A stretch of DNA of 64,000 nucleotides, taken from positions 2,852,001-2,916,000 of the forward strand of contig NZ_CP009129.1 of NCBI RefSeq assembly GCF_000785555.1, given 5' to 3'. Shown piece after piece: positions 43,153-52,005 of the stretch. The notes under the pieces are model-generated. The model did no database searches and was not told the origin of the DNA. It saw only the letters and a list, made by a program, of their open reading frames with translations. A program made the position numbers and the translations under genes. The number at the start of each line of letters is the position of its first letter. Positions within the stretch are counted from its first letter, which is position 1. The stretch comes from Planococcus sp. PAMC 21323 (GTDB taxonomy: Bacteria > Bacillota > Bacilli > Bacillales_A > Planococcaceae).

Positions 43153-44109
43153 TTATTGTCCTGCGATGTCGCGCTTAGTGAATGCTGTCCATGCTGCTCC
43201 TAAAAACACAATAAAGTAAACAAGGAGCACCACAACTGAAAACGTTAAGGTCATGTCCTCATTGATCGGCATACCACCAGCCATATACTGTTTTAAATTA
43301 GTATTGGCAAATAAAATATATTTAGCCCAATCATATTGTGCGAAAAATACAACAATCGTATTACCTGCCATCATTAAGAAGATCGCCAGTCCAATTGCCA
43401 TACCACTACTTCTAAAAATTGCCGAAATCATAAATGCGAACGTCGCCATCATGACTAAAGTGACCAAGCTGTACCCGTATGCTTCAACAATTTCACCAAG
43501 CACACCTACTTGAACAAAGCCTTCTATTTGTTGCTGAACTAATGATGGATTTAAGCCATTTAATCCGAACAATACGGCTCCTGTCATCCAAGAAGTTACC
43601 AATAAGAATAAGAGCAATGTAAGTGCAAAAACCAATACGGATACATATTTTGAGAATAAAATCTTTGTTCTTGAAATGGGACGAATCAATAATAACTTTA
43701 TTGTACCCCATTTAAACTCGTTTGATATGATTCCAGCTGCCACGACAATGGTGAACAAGCTGATTAATGACGAAAGGAAACTGTTTTCTAGTACATACTC
43801 CCAGCCGTCATAAGGTGCAGGTTTAATATCATTTTCTAAATAGTAGTTATTTTCTTCAATCATCGGTTGATTTATGCTTTGGATAAATTCATCATTTTCC
43901 ATCTCAGCGGTTAGCTGCGCATTTTCTTCTTGAAGCTCTGCTTGCCAATTGTTTCCGTATTCTTTAAAGTCTGATTCCGTGCCCATGTATTTTGTTAACA
44001 GCCCGCCACCAACTGCGATTGCAAAAATGGCGATAAACATAACCCACGTTGATTTTTGAGCATATAATTTTATTTGTTCGTTCCAGATTAAGTTTAAGAA
44101 ATTACTCAA
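43153..44109 (-). CDS. ABC-2-type transporter permease
   Basis: 318-aa permease with six membrane segments; the first loop is a large, Asp/Glu-rich extracellular region (about 46-100). The block ISNEFKWGTIKLLLIRPISRTKILFSKYV is a hallmark of ABC-2 permeases of the bacitracin/lantibiotic-exporter style. The start is taken as TTG at 44109 after GGAGAGA, overlapping the end of the ATPase gene by eight bases; the longer frame to 44124 starts inside that site. It pairs with the ATPase at 44102. Substrate unknown. Confidence 0.85.
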   Translation of the reverse strand: MSNFLNLIWNEQIKLYAQKSTWVMFIAIFAIAVGGGLLTKYMGTESDFKEYGNNWQAELQEENAQLTAEMENDEFIQSINQPMIEENNYYLENDIKPAPYDGWEYVLENSFLSSLISLFTIVVAAGIISNEFKWGTIKLLLIRPISRTKILFSKYVSVLVFALTLLLFLLVTSWMTGAVLFGLNGLNPSLVQQQIEGFVQVGVLGEIVEAYGYSLVTLVMMATFAFMISAIFRSSGMAIGLAIFLMMAGNTIVVFFAQYDWAKYILFANTNLKQYMAGGMPINEDMTLTFSVVVLLVYFIVFLGAAWTAFTKRDIAGQ

Positions 44110-45022
44110 TGGTATTCTCTCCAATCAAGTCAAAGAATTTATCCTCTAGCGTCGCTTGTAGCACACGAACGCCATAAATGTTGATCCCTTGTTCTACAAG
44201 TTTCTTCAAAATAGCCGGGATTTCTTCACGTTTAACCGACATCGACAGTTCTTTAGCGGTTATTCCGATTTTGTTTGCTAATTGTGTTTCCAAATACGTT
44301 TTAGCAGGTGCTAGCGGTTCTGCTTCGATATAAACTTCATGTAATGTTTCTTCAGTTTCAACGCTCTGCACGTTTTCAATCGCAACCAATTCACCATTTT
44401 TAATAATGCCGATCCGGTCGCACATTAATTCGATTTCCGAAAGCAAATGACTCGAAACAATAACTGCCACATTTTCTTTTTCCGCTAAATTGCGTATGTA
44501 TTTACGAATCTCCCGAATACCCGATGGATCCAAACCGTTCGTTGGCTCATCTAGTATTAATATCGATGGACTGTGCAACAACGCTTGCGCAATTCCGAGA
44601 CGTTGGCGCATACCTAGTGAATACCGCCCTGCTTTTTCATGAATTGCGTTGCCTAAACCGACAAGTGAAACCACTTCGTTCATGCGGGCTTCCGTCACAC
44701 CTTTGACCATACGCGCATAATGCTGCAAATTTTTCCAACCACTTAAAAATGGATACATCTCCGGATTTTCGACGATTGCGCCCACGTGCTGAATCGCATT
44801 CTTAAAGTCAGTCTTGATGCTTTTTCCTTCAATCAGTACATCGCCTTCTGTAATATCGATCAATCCGACCATCATGCGGATCGTTGTTGTCTTACCCGCT
44901 CCGTTCGGTCCTAAAAACCCAAATACTTCTCCTGCTTTGATCTCAAAATCCAATCCTTTAATAATCGGCTTTTTCCCGATCGTCTTTTTCAAATTAACCA
45001 ATTGCATGGCTGATTTAGACAT
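44102..45022 (-). CDS. ABC transporter ATP-binding protein (BcrA-like)
   Basis: 306-aa ATPase: Walker A GPNGAGKTT at about 38-46, Q-loop GAIVENPEMYPFL, signature YSLGMRQRLGIAQAL, Walker B ILILDEPTNGLD, switch His in VSSHLLSEIE. The IVENPEMYPFLSG block and the 80-residue C-terminal domain are typical of the BcrA/LanF-like group that exports peptide antibiotics or gives self-resistance. TGGAGGCG precedes the ATG. First gene of the three-gene operon ending at 42705. No regulator gene is adjacent. Confidence 0.92.
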   Translation of the reverse strand: MSKSAMQLVNLKKTIGKKPIIKGLDFEIKAGEVFGFLGPNGAGKTTTIRMMVGLIDITEGDVLIEGKSIKTDFKNAIQHVGAIVENPEMYPFLSGWKNLQHYARMVKGVTEARMNEVVSLVGLGNAIHEKAGRYSLGMRQRLGIAQALLHSPSILILDEPTNGLDPSGIREIRKYIRNLAEKENVAVIVSSHLLSEIELMCDRIGIIKNGELVAIENVQSVETEETLHEVYIEAEPLAPAKTYLETQLANKIGITAKELSMSVKREEIPAILKKLVEQGINIYGVRVLQATLEDKFFDLIGENTIE

Positions 45023-45122
45023 AAACTCGCCTCCATAAATTATGTTTCCCCCTAACTTTACGAACGAGAAAAGAGAAAGTTCCTATAAATGGGAAATGAG
45101 ATAAAACATCAAAAAGTTAATA

Positions 45123-45162
45123 AAAAAATTCTGCCGATTTTCGTCATCGGCAGAATTTTTTA
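45123..45162. terminator. Bidirectional intrinsic terminator
   Basis: AAAAAAATTCTGCCGAT pairs with ATCGGCAGAATTTTTT around TTTCGTC. It ends transcription arriving from the nan/PTS side on the minus strand. Confidence 0.93.
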
Positions 45163-45176
45163 TGCGCTCTTCAGTT

Positions 45177-45503
45177 TTATTGTTCGAGTATCTCTTCGAT
45201 TTCATTTTTTATAACGGATACTTGAGGTCCATAGACAACTTGAACTCCCGTTCCGTTCATAATGACTCCTTTACTGCCAGTCGCAGGAAACGCGTTTTTC
45301 TTTACCAGTTCCGGGTCTTTAACCGTTACACGCAGTCGTGTCGCACAGTTATCAAGGTCTACAATATTCCCTTTTCCTCCAAATGCGTCGATGATTGTAT
45401 GCGGACGGCTCTTTTGCGAATCAACAGCCACTTCATCTACTACAACTTCATCTGTTTTTTCATCTTCACGTCCTGGAGTTTTAAAGTTAAATTTCTTGAT
45501 CAA
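45177..45503 (-). pseudogene. Remnant of a PTS sugar permease: EIIB domain only
   Basis: 108 codons equal to the linker and EIIB domain of a glucose/N-acetylglucosamine-type EIICB protein. It begins in KKFNFKTPGRED, a motif that normally joins EIIC to EIIB, and keeps the phospho-Cys in DNCATRLRVTV. The whole membrane EIIC domain is missing and there is no ribosome site. The 5' side ends at an IS30-type transposase fragment on the opposite strand (45508), so an insertion with deletion probably destroyed the gene. A free EIIB domain could in principle still work, but lack of a start site argues against it. Confidence 0.8.
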
Positions 45504-45507
45504 TCAT

Positions 45508-45579
45508 CGTCCATGAAAGTGTCTGGACTGGCAAACCGCCACCGAAGCCTTTGAAGAAGAACTGTTGCACTTAATTTGA
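45508..45579 (+). pseudogene. IS30-family transposase remnant (C-terminal end)
   Basis: The plus-strand frame reads RP(stop)KCLDWQTATEAFEEELLHLI then a stop, which matches the C-terminal end of IS30-family transposases (RPRKCLGWQTP...LLHLI). An internal TGA stands where CGA (Arg) is expected, a single C-to-T change. It is followed by GTTGCACTTAATTTGACAAA, resembling the outer end of such elements. Only the last 24 codons remain. It abuts the truncated PTS gene and marks a deletion scar. Confidence 0.75.
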
Positions 45580-45601
45580 CAAACTACCACAAAGAAAAAA
45601 A

Positions 45602-45666
45602 GAGTACCTCCCGTTTATTCAGGATTTTATAAATCTCATTTTCATCCCAAACTTATGGAGGTACTC
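45602..45666. repeat. Long-loop inverted repeat downstream of nanA
   Basis: GAGTACCTCC and GGAGGTACTC face each other across 45 bases; a T run follows on the minus strand. It might terminate the nan operon or be another mobile-element trace. Not resolved. Confidence 0.4.
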
Positions 45667-45727
45667 CTTTTAAATTTTTCAACGCTCTACTACAAGAGGT
45701 GAAAGTTTTGTTTCGTGATTAAAAATC

Positions 45728-46594
45728 TTAAAAGTATTTCGCAGCCATTTTCTTCGCAACTTCTACTTTTTCTTCTGTCAATTCTTTCATTGGCTGACGG
45801 CAATAACCTGCGTCTACGCCTTTTTCTTTCAAAATTTCTTTTAATGTTTGGTAAAGGCCGTTGTTTAACAGCTCTGTGATGAAATCGTTTGTTTCGTGTT
45901 GGATTTCACGCGCTTTGGCAATTTCGCCTTTGTTTGCCAGCTCATAAATTTCACGCGCGCGTTGTCCGTTAACGTTAAACGTACTCCCAATCGCACCATC
46001 TACTCCAAGAACAGCTGCGGATAAAAGCATTTCATCAAATCCAGCATAAAGTAATTTATCCGGGAATGTTTTTCTCATGCGCTCTAATAGATAGAAGTCA
46101 CCCGCTGTGAATTTCACACCGATGATTTTTTCATTTTCAAATAGCTCTGCAAATTGATCAATGCTAATATTTACGCCAGTTAAGAATGGAATTGAGTAAA
46201 TGATCATTTTATTGTCTACTGAATTGATAATGGTGTTGTAGTAGTTTTTGATTTCTTCAAAATCAAACTTATAGTAAAACGGTGTAACGGCAGAAAGTGC
46301 ATCATAGCCTAAATCAGTTGCGTATTTAGCAAGCTCAAGAGATTCTTTCAAGTTGACTGATCCGACTTGTGCGATCAACTCGACTTGATCTTTTACTTCG
46401 TCTTTTACAATGCGGAAAATCTCTTTCTTTTCTTCAGTAGAAATCATGAAGTTTTCCCCTGTACTGCCGTTTACGTATAAACCATCTACTTTTGTTACAT
46501 CTAAATTGTATCGAATAATTTCACGTAATCCTTTTTCGTTGATTTCTCCGTCTTTATCGTAAGAAACCATTAACGCTGTAAATAAACCTTTCAT
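45728..46594 (-). CDS. nanA: N-acetylneuraminate lyase
   Basis: 288-aa class I aldolase of the DHDPS/NAL family that splits N-acetylneuraminate into N-acetylmannosamine and pyruvate. GLYVNGSTGENFMIS (carboxylate-binding GSTGE), IYSIPFLTG (catalytic Tyr) and the Schiff-base Lys in IGVKFTAGD identify the NAL branch. The start is the ATG at 46594 after AAGGGAGCGG; the open frame to 46729 runs into nanE and is rejected. Last intact gene of the sialic-acid operon. Confidence 0.93.
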   Translation of the reverse strand: MKGLFTALMVSYDKDGEINEKGLREIIRYNLDVTKVDGLYVNGSTGENFMISTEEKKEIFRIVKDEVKDQVELIAQVGSVNLKESLELAKYATDLGYDALSAVTPFYYKFDFEEIKNYYNTIINSVDNKMIIYSIPFLTGVNISIDQFAELFENEKIIGVKFTAGDFYLLERMRKTFPDKLLYAGFDEMLLSAAVLGVDGAIGSTFNVNGQRAREIYELANKGEIAKAREIQHETNDFITELLNNGLYQTLKEILKEKGVDAGYCRQPMKELTEEKVEVAKKMAAKYF

Positions 46595-46625
46595 CTTATA
46601 ACCGCTCCCTTTATCATAATGTGTT

Positions 46626-47315
46626 CTATTTGTTGAGACTTGAGACAAAACGTTTTGTGATTTCTCGTGGTCGTGTAATAGCTGACCCAACGATGCAACC
46701 GTGAGCGCCGTAAGCCATCGCTTGTTCAAGCTCTTCTGGACGCCAGTAACCGCCTTCTGCCATTATTGGGGTGTCTACCGCTTCAGTAAGAGATTTGATC
46801 AACTCCGTATTTGGAAGCACTGCGTTTTTCGTGTATTGTGTGTAGCCAGAAAGTGTTGTGGCAACTAAGTCAAAACCAAGCACACTTGCTTTGACACCTT
46901 CTTCAAAGGTTGAAATATCCGCCATTAATAACACATCCGGAAATGCATGTCGGATTTCTGCGTAAAATTCATCCAAGCTTTGGCCGTTTGGTCTTAGCTG
47001 ATTTGTTGCATCAAGAGCAACGATTTCTGCTCCCGATTTCACTACTTCTTCTACTTCTTTTAACGTCGCTGTGATAAATACGTTGCTGTCGTCGTAATCG
47101 CGTTTTACAATACCAATGACTGGCAAGTCGACCCGTTCTTTTATAGCACTGATGTCTTCATAGCTATTCGCTCGAATGCCGATAGCTCCACCTTCTTGAG
47201 CTGCTACTGCTAGTCTAGACATGATGTACGAACTATGTAGCGGTTCGTCTTCTAGAGCCTGACACGAGACAATGAGCCCACCTTTTAGTTTTGCTAGTAA
47301 TGACTGTTTATCCAT
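46626..47315 (-). CDS. nanE: N-acetylmannosamine-6-phosphate 2-epimerase
   Basis: 229-aa TIM-barrel epimerase converting ManNAc-6-P to GlcNAc-6-P. Matching blocks: LIVSCQALEDEPLH at the N-terminus, IGIVKRDY (catalytic Lys), IVALDATNQLRPNG and MAEGGYWRPEE. AGGGAGTAG precedes the ATG. It lies between nanA and the RpiR regulator. Its product would feed NagA and NagB, which are not in the window. Confidence 0.93.
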   Translation of the reverse strand: MDKQSLLAKLKGGLIVSCQALEDEPLHSSYIMSRLAVAAQEGGAIGIRANSYEDISAIKERVDLPVIGIVKRDYDDSNVFITATLKEVEEVVKSGAEIVALDATNQLRPNGQSLDEFYAEIRHAFPDVLLMADISTFEEGVKASVLGFDLVATTLSGYTQYTKNAVLPNTELIKSLTEAVDTPIMAEGGYWRPEELEQAMAYGAHGCIVGSAITRPREITKRFVSSLNK

Positions 47316-47359
47316 AATGACTACTCCCTAATATTCAATAATGTAAAATTCGTACTCAA

Positions 47360-48202
47360 TCAATACAGTTTACTGGATGTGTTTTCTGAGATTTTTAATT
47401 GTACGGCTTTTGCTTCTTTTACATTTTTCATCGCTAACCCTGTACAGATCAAATCAATTAAATACAGCTGAGATATTTTCGAAACTAATGATCCACTGTC
47501 TAGTGGACTTTCTTTTGAAGAGGATAATAAGACTAAATCAGCAAATTTCGTCAAAGGGGATTTTGTATAGCTAGTTAAAGCAATCACAGTTGCACCGTTT
47601 TCTTTTGATGCACTTACTGCGTCTACAATATCTTTCGTACTGCCAGTTAAACTAACGGCAATAACAACTGTCTTTTCCGTCATCGAAGCTGCTCGCATCA
47701 TTTGAAAATGTGAATCGGTTATGACGCTGGCATTTTTGCCAATTCGCATCAATCGGTTTTGCATATCGAGTGCTGCAATTCCAGATGAGCCAACCCCGAA
47801 AATCACGACATCTTCAGATTCTGCTATTTTGATAATGGCTTGTTCTAACAGTTCTTCGCTGATTACATCGGACGTTTCAGTAATCACTTGAATGACATTG
47901 TTTTTCACTTTATCTACATACGTATCTTCAGTGGTTTCTAGAGTGGTTGTTGAAATTTCTTGAGCAAGCATAAACTTAAAGTCTTGGAAGCCTTTATAGT
48001 CCAACTTCCTGAAAAAACGTAATAATGTTGCTTCTGCAACGCCACAAGCTTCAGCCATTTCCGTTAAAGAATGATAAAGAACTTGATCTTTATTCCCCAT
48101 AATATATTCATATACTTTTGTATCTGATTTTGTAAAATCAGCTTTCATCTGTGCCATCAATAGCGTCGGTTTAAGACCGACTAGTTTTGTTTGTGTTTTC
48201 AT
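47360..48202 (-). CDS. RpiR/MurR-family regulator of the sialic-acid operon
   Basis: 280-aa regulator with an N-terminal helix-turn-helix (about 15-90: VLYHSLTEMAEACGVAEATLLRFFRKLDYKGFQDFK) and a C-terminal SIS sugar-phosphate-binding domain (about 125-260: VIFGVGSSGIAALDMQNRLMRIG and VIAVSLTGSTKDIVDA). Its start overlaps the nanK stop by four bases. Being inside the operon, it probably represses it and responds to a pathway sugar phosphate such as ManNAc-6-P or GlcNAc-6-P. Candidate sites are the AGTATACTTT repeats at 52006 and 52031. Confidence 0.9.
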   Translation of the reverse strand: MKTQTKLVGLKPTLLMAQMKADFTKSDTKVYEYIMGNKDQVLYHSLTEMAEACGVAEATLLRFFRKLDYKGFQDFKFMLAQEISTTTLETTEDTYVDKVKNNVIQVITETSDVISEELLEQAIIKIAESEDVVIFGVGSSGIAALDMQNRLMRIGKNASVITDSHFQMMRAASMTEKTVVIAVSLTGSTKDIVDAVSASKENGATVIALTSYTKSPLTKFADLVLLSSSKESPLDSGSLVSKISQLYLIDLICTGLAMKNVKEAKAVQLKISENTSSKLY

Positions 48203-49113
48203 TTAGCATCTCGCCTCGCTTGTTGGATTTCATAGTTTTTAATGGCACCCAACAAATTTGATCGATTACCATTCTTCGCTAAACGAATGATGAGCTTTTC
48301 TTTGAAGGGATCTAGCAAGTTTTTGAAAACAGCTTTCTCAATTTCTTGCTCTAGCCACTTTCCTTGAGCTGAAATCCCGCCTCCAATAACAATAGAGTCA
48401 GGATTCCAAACATAAATCAAGGATTGTAAGCCAAGCGCCAAATCAGCTAGCCATTCATGAAATAAGTTGAGCGACTCGTGGTCACCTTGTTTAACTTTCT
48501 CCATAAATGCAGGCAATTGTTGCTGTGGATCTAGTTCTTGGATTTTTTGTTGTAAACGGCTAGCAGATGCATATTGTTCAAAGCATCCCTTTTGTCCGCA
48601 TGAACAAAGTCTTCCGTTAGGGTAGAGATTCATATGACCAATGGCTCCGGCTAAATGAGTAGAGCCTTTATGGATTTGCCCATCTAGCGCCAGTGAACCA
48701 CCAATTCCTGTGCCAATCGTCAGAAATAATAGGTGATGAGCATCTAACGCTACGCCTTTTGAGAGTTCACCAAGCGCACCGCAATGTACATCATTTTCAA
48801 GTTCGACCGGGAGCTGAAGTTCAGTTTCAAGTATTTTTTTCACGTTCATCCCCGTATAGCCTGGAATGGTTTCTGTCGCATAAATTACTTTACCTGCTCT
48901 TGAGTCAATCGATCCTGCTGTACTAATTGCGACGCCTTCTATCGCCCATTCTTTTTGAAGGTCTTTTGTTAGCTCTTTAATCTTTTCAACTAGTGTTTTT
49001 CCACCTTTAGCTGCTTCCGTTGGCGTCACTTTCTCAACAACTAAATTACCTTCAGAATCCCCAACACCATATTTAATATTTGTTCCACCAATATCGAATA
49101 CAGCTAGTAACAT
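48199..49113 (-). CDS. nanK: ROK-family kinase, probable N-acetylmannosamine kinase
   Basis: 304-aa sugar kinase: phosphate-binding FDIGGTNIKYGV at the N-terminus, catalytic Asp in ENDVHCGALGE, TIGTGIGG, and the zinc motif CSCGQKGCFEQYAS. ROK kinases act on several hexoses; the position between the sialate transporter and nanE makes ManNAc the likely substrate. The start is assigned to the ATG at 49113, preceded only by a weak TTGGAA site; a TTG at 49125 is possible. The stop overlaps the rpiR start. Confidence 0.85.
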   Translation of the reverse strand: MLLAVFDIGGTNIKYGVGDSEGNLVVEKVTPTEAAKGGKTLVEKIKELTKDLQKEWAIEGVAISTAGSIDSRAGKVIYATETIPGYTGMNVKKILETELQLPVELENDVHCGALGELSKGVALDAHHLLFLTIGTGIGGSLALDGQIHKGSTHLAGAIGHMNLYPNGRLCSCGQKGCFEQYASASRLQQKIQELDPQQQLPAFMEKVKQGDHESLNLFHEWLADLALGLQSLIYVWNPDSIVIGGGISAQGKWLEQEIEKAVFKNLLDPFKEKLIIRLAKNGNRSNLLGAIKNYEIQQARRDAK

Positions 49114-49132
49114 GTGGGGTTCCAACTTTCTT

Positions 49133-50413
49133 TTAAGGTAATAATAGGTCAGGTAAGAACAACGTAATCTGCGGGAAGAACGTAATTAATAGTAAACAAA
49201 CGACTAATGGAATGATAAATGGTATTACGCCTCTCGTTAAAGTGGCTACCGGAATGTTGCCGACCCGTGATACAACGAACAAGGCCATGCCCATCGGTGG
49301 CGTCAAAATTCCAATCATCAAGTTTAGAATAACAATTATACCAAAGTGTACAGGATCGACACCTGCTACAAGTACGACTGGCACTAAAATCGGTACCAAT
49401 AAAATCAATAACGCTAATGACTCAACAAACATACCTAAGAATATAAGTAACAAGTTCATCAATAACAATAAAACAATCGGGTTATCAGTCACGTTCAAGA
49501 AGAAATCTGCGACTTTAATCGCGACTTGTTCGTGCGCAATCATTTGGCCGAAAAATTCAACACCCATGATCATCAATACCGCAACACCGGTTAATTTCAT
49601 TGATTCAACGACATTTGTGAACAATAGCTTAAAGCTAAGCTCTCTGTAAACAAAGAATCCTAAGAACATTGCATAAAGCGTTGCGACAATTGCCGCTTCA
49701 GTTGGCGTAAAGAATCCAGAGAAAATCCCGCCAATGATAATAATCGGTGTTAACAACGCCCAAAATGCGCGTTTAAAATGATAAAACCTTGTTTTCAACG
49801 AAGCTTTTGGTGCTTTCGGATAGCCACGCTTTTTCGCCCAAATATAAGCGACAACCATTAGTGAAAACGTCATTAACAATCCAGGTAACACACCTGCTAA
49901 AAACAAACGAGCAATCGATTGATCCGAAATCACGCCATAAATAATGAGTGGAATACTCGGTGGAATAATTGGCCCGATAATAGCCGAAGCTGCTGTTAAA
50001 CCGCCTGCGTAATCGTCATCGTATTTTTCGTCTCTCATCGATTTGATCTCTAACTGCCCAAGTCCGCCAGCATCTGCCAAAGCCGATCCAGACATTCCTG
50101 AAAACATAAGAGAAGCCATAATATTTACATGGCCAAGACCACCACTATAGTGACCAACCAATGATTTCGCAAAAGCAAAAATTCGTTCTGTGATTCCTGA
50201 AGAGTTCATCAACGTTCCCGTTAAGATGAAAAATGGAACCGCCAGTAACGCAAAACTATCGATACTATCGATTAACTTTGCTCCCGAGAAGAACACTAAG
50301 CTCCAATCAGTCATCGCGAAGTATGCGAGTGCCGCAACGATTAATGTAAAGCCAACTGGCATTCCTAAAAACAGAAGCAGCAGCCAGATGATAAAGATAA
50401 TGCCCACTTCCAT
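49133..50413 (-). CDS. siaM: TRAP transporter large membrane subunit (sialate type)
   Basis: 426-aa DctM-type subunit with about 12 membrane segments. Family motifs: [19 protein letters not shown] in the first third, [20 protein letters not shown], the FFTPTEAA block in the middle, and [17 protein letters not shown] near the end. It forms the sodium-driven transport channel with SiaQ and receives substrate from SiaP. AAGGAGGAG precedes the ATG directly after siaQ. In Haemophilus the two membrane subunits are fused; here they are separate genes. Confidence 0.92.
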   Translation of the reverse strand: MEVGIIFIIWLLLLFLGMPVGFTLIVAALAYFAMTDWSLVFFSGAKLIDSIDSFALLAVPFFILTGTLMNSSGITERIFAFAKSLVGHYSGGLGHVNIMASLMFSGMSGSALADAGGLGQLEIKSMRDEKYDDDYAGGLTAASAIIGPIIPPSIPLIIYGVISDQSIARLFLAGVLPGLLMTFSLMVVAYIWAKKRGYPKAPKASLKTRFYHFKRAFWALLTPIIIIGGIFSGFFTPTEAAIVATLYAMFLGFFVYRELSFKLLFTNVVESMKLTGVAVLMIMGVEFFGQMIAHEQVAIKVADFFLNVTDNPIVLLLLMNLLLIFLGMFVESLALLILLVPILVPVVLVAGVDPVHFGIIVILNLMIGILTPPMGMALFVVSRVGNIPVATLTRGVIPFIIPLVVCLLLITFFPQITLFLPDLLLP

Positions 50414-50881
50414 TTAAATCTCCTCCTTCGCATTGCGCCATTCTCGGTAGTTGCGCTCAAGAAGACGATAAATCATCAATACCGAAAGAAGTGGAAGAGC
50501 ACTATACATATACACATACGAAATTCCTAATGCCACAATATCAACCGGCACTTTTCGCAAAGCCATTTCGTATCCAATATACGCCATCAGTAACAATACG
50601 ATTAGGATGACGAATTGGAATACATAATTCAACCCTTTTTGAATCGCTTTTGGCATCTTTTCAACAAAATAATCAATATACACATGTCCATTTTCTTTTA
50701 TCCCAATGGATACCGCTAAGTAGCCAACATAGATAAAGATAAACTTCGCTAATGCTTCTGACCATGTTAACGGCTGATCAAGAACGAGGCGGGAGAAAAT
50801 TTGCATCGTCAAGACAATCAACATGATGATAAAAAGAACCCCGCCCACAATCTCTTCAAAATTTGCCAAAAACTTTTTCAT
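50414..50881 (-). CDS. siaQ: TRAP transporter small membrane subunit (sialate type)
   Basis: 155-aa DctQ-type subunit with four membrane segments; the motif LVLDQPLTWSEALAKFIFIYVGYLAVSIG is the standard DctQ signature (about 32-60). AGGTGAAATC precedes the ATG. The stop codon abuts the siaM start, so the two are tightly coupled. Confidence 0.92.
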   Translation of the reverse strand: MKKFLANFEEIVGGVLFIIMLIVLTMQIFSRLVLDQPLTWSEALAKFIFIYVGYLAVSIGIKENGHVYIDYFVEKMPKAIQKGLNYVFQFVILIVLLLMAYIGYEMALRKVPVDIVALGISYVYMYSALPLLSVLMIYRLLERNYREWRNAKEEI

Positions 50882-50900
50882 GATTTCACCTGATTCCTAA

Positions 50901-51923
50901 TTAATCGTTTGCGCCTTGAATTTCTTTCAAGTAGTCTTCTGCGCCTTCACCAATTTCTTCAAGGTATGATGGGTAAGCTTCAGATACTGCTGTTTTGAAT
51001 TCTTCAAGGTCTGGCTCTGTTACCGTCATGCCTTCTTCTTTAAACTTCTCTACTAAGCTTGCTTCTTGCTCTTCAAATAGAGTTGTATGGTACGTTGTTG
51101 CTTCTTCGATACCTGCTTGGAAAATTTCTTTCAAGTCTTCTGGTAGTTTGTCCATTGTTTGTTTGCTTACTACATAGTTAACATCGTTTAATACGTGGTT
51201 CGTAATTGCTAAGTAATCTTGTACTTCATAAAATTTCTGTGCATCGATTGTTGATAATGGGTTTTCTTGACCATCTACAGCGTTTGTTTGTAACGCTAAG
51301 TAAACTTCCGTGAATGCCATTGGTGTTGCAGATGCGCCTGTAAAGTTCGCGTAGTCTAGCAAGTTTTGAGCTTCTGGTACGCGTAGTTTCAAGCCTTTCA
51401 TGTCTGCTAATGATTCAATTGCACGGTTTGATGTTGTTTGACGTGTGCCGTTGTAAGCATTTCCTGCAAGTACCCAGTTATGCTCTGCTGCTAACTCTTC
51501 TTTCAAGCCTTTGCCGTACTCTGTATCGTTTAATACTTTTGTGATGTGTTCGTAGTTATCGACAATGTATGGCAAGCCCATTAGAGAAGCACGTGGTACC
51601 CAAATTCCAAAGCGTCCAGTTTCAGCTAATGTGATATCCAATGATCCTTCGCTTGCTTGTTCTAGCATTGCGCGGTCATCGCCCAATTGAGAGTTTGGAT
51701 ATAATTTTACTGTTAAACGTCCGTCACTTTCTTTGTCTACGTATTCTGCTAATTTTTCAGCTGCTTTGTATTCGTTTTGCTGGTTTCCAGCAACCATTCC
51801 GAATTTCAATTCAAATTTCTCAGCAGATTCTTCCCCGCCGCTTTCTTCTTCACTTGATGAACATGCGCCTAAGATGAATAATGCTAAAAACAATACCCCT
51901 ATTGATAACCAACGTTTTGTCAT
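50901..51923 (-). CDS. siaP: TRAP sialic-acid-binding lipoprotein
   Basis: 340-aa extracytoplasmic binding protein. The signal peptide ends in lipobox LGAC (Cys about 21), so it is tethered to the outer face of the membrane as expected in a Gram-positive. The mature part matches Haemophilus SiaP in blocks SQLGDDRAML, AYNGTRQTTSNRAI, KGLKLRVP (with the carboxylate-binding Arg) and EVYLALQTNAVDGQENPL. This makes sialic acid specificity much more likely than a generic C4-dicarboxylate. AAGGGGAG precedes the ATG. First gene of the operon. Confidence 0.93.
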   Translation of the reverse strand: MTKRWLSIGVLFLALFILGACSSSEEESGGEESAEKFELKFGMVAGNQQNEYKAAEKLAEYVDKESDGRLTVKLYPNSQLGDDRAMLEQASEGSLDITLAETGRFGIWVPRASLMGLPYIVDNYEHITKVLNDTEYGKGLKEELAAEHNWVLAGNAYNGTRQTTSNRAIESLADMKGLKLRVPEAQNLLDYANFTGASATPMAFTEVYLALQTNAVDGQENPLSTIDAQKFYEVQDYLAITNHVLNDVNYVVSKQTMDKLPEDLKEIFQAGIEEATTYHTTLFEEQEASLVEKFKEEGMTVTEPDLEEFKTAVSEAYPSYLEEIGEGAEDYLKEIQGAND

Positions 51924-51951
51924 GATTTTTCTCCCCTTTTTCCTTTTTTAA

Positions 51952-51965
51952 TGAAAGTGCTTACA
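51952..51965. promoter_or_regulatory. Candidate cre (CcpA) site
   Basis: TGAAAGTGCTTACA differs from the cre consensus TGWNANCGNTNWCA at one core base. It lies between the promoter and the siaP start, where CcpA binding would block elongation in the presence of a preferred sugar. Confidence 0.5.
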
Positions 51966-52005
51966 AAAACTGAAAGCTAACTTTCAATTTTTATTTATTT
52001 TTGAC

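Noticed and set aside
45177-45503. A functional stand-alone EIIB gene
   Set aside because: The frame begins in the EIIC-EIIB linker, has no ribosome site, and abuts a transposase fragment; a remnant is the simpler reading.
49212-49649. 145-codon frame antisense to siaM
   Set aside because: Repetitive Ile/Asn/Thr composition typical of the complement of membrane segments; no ribosome site.
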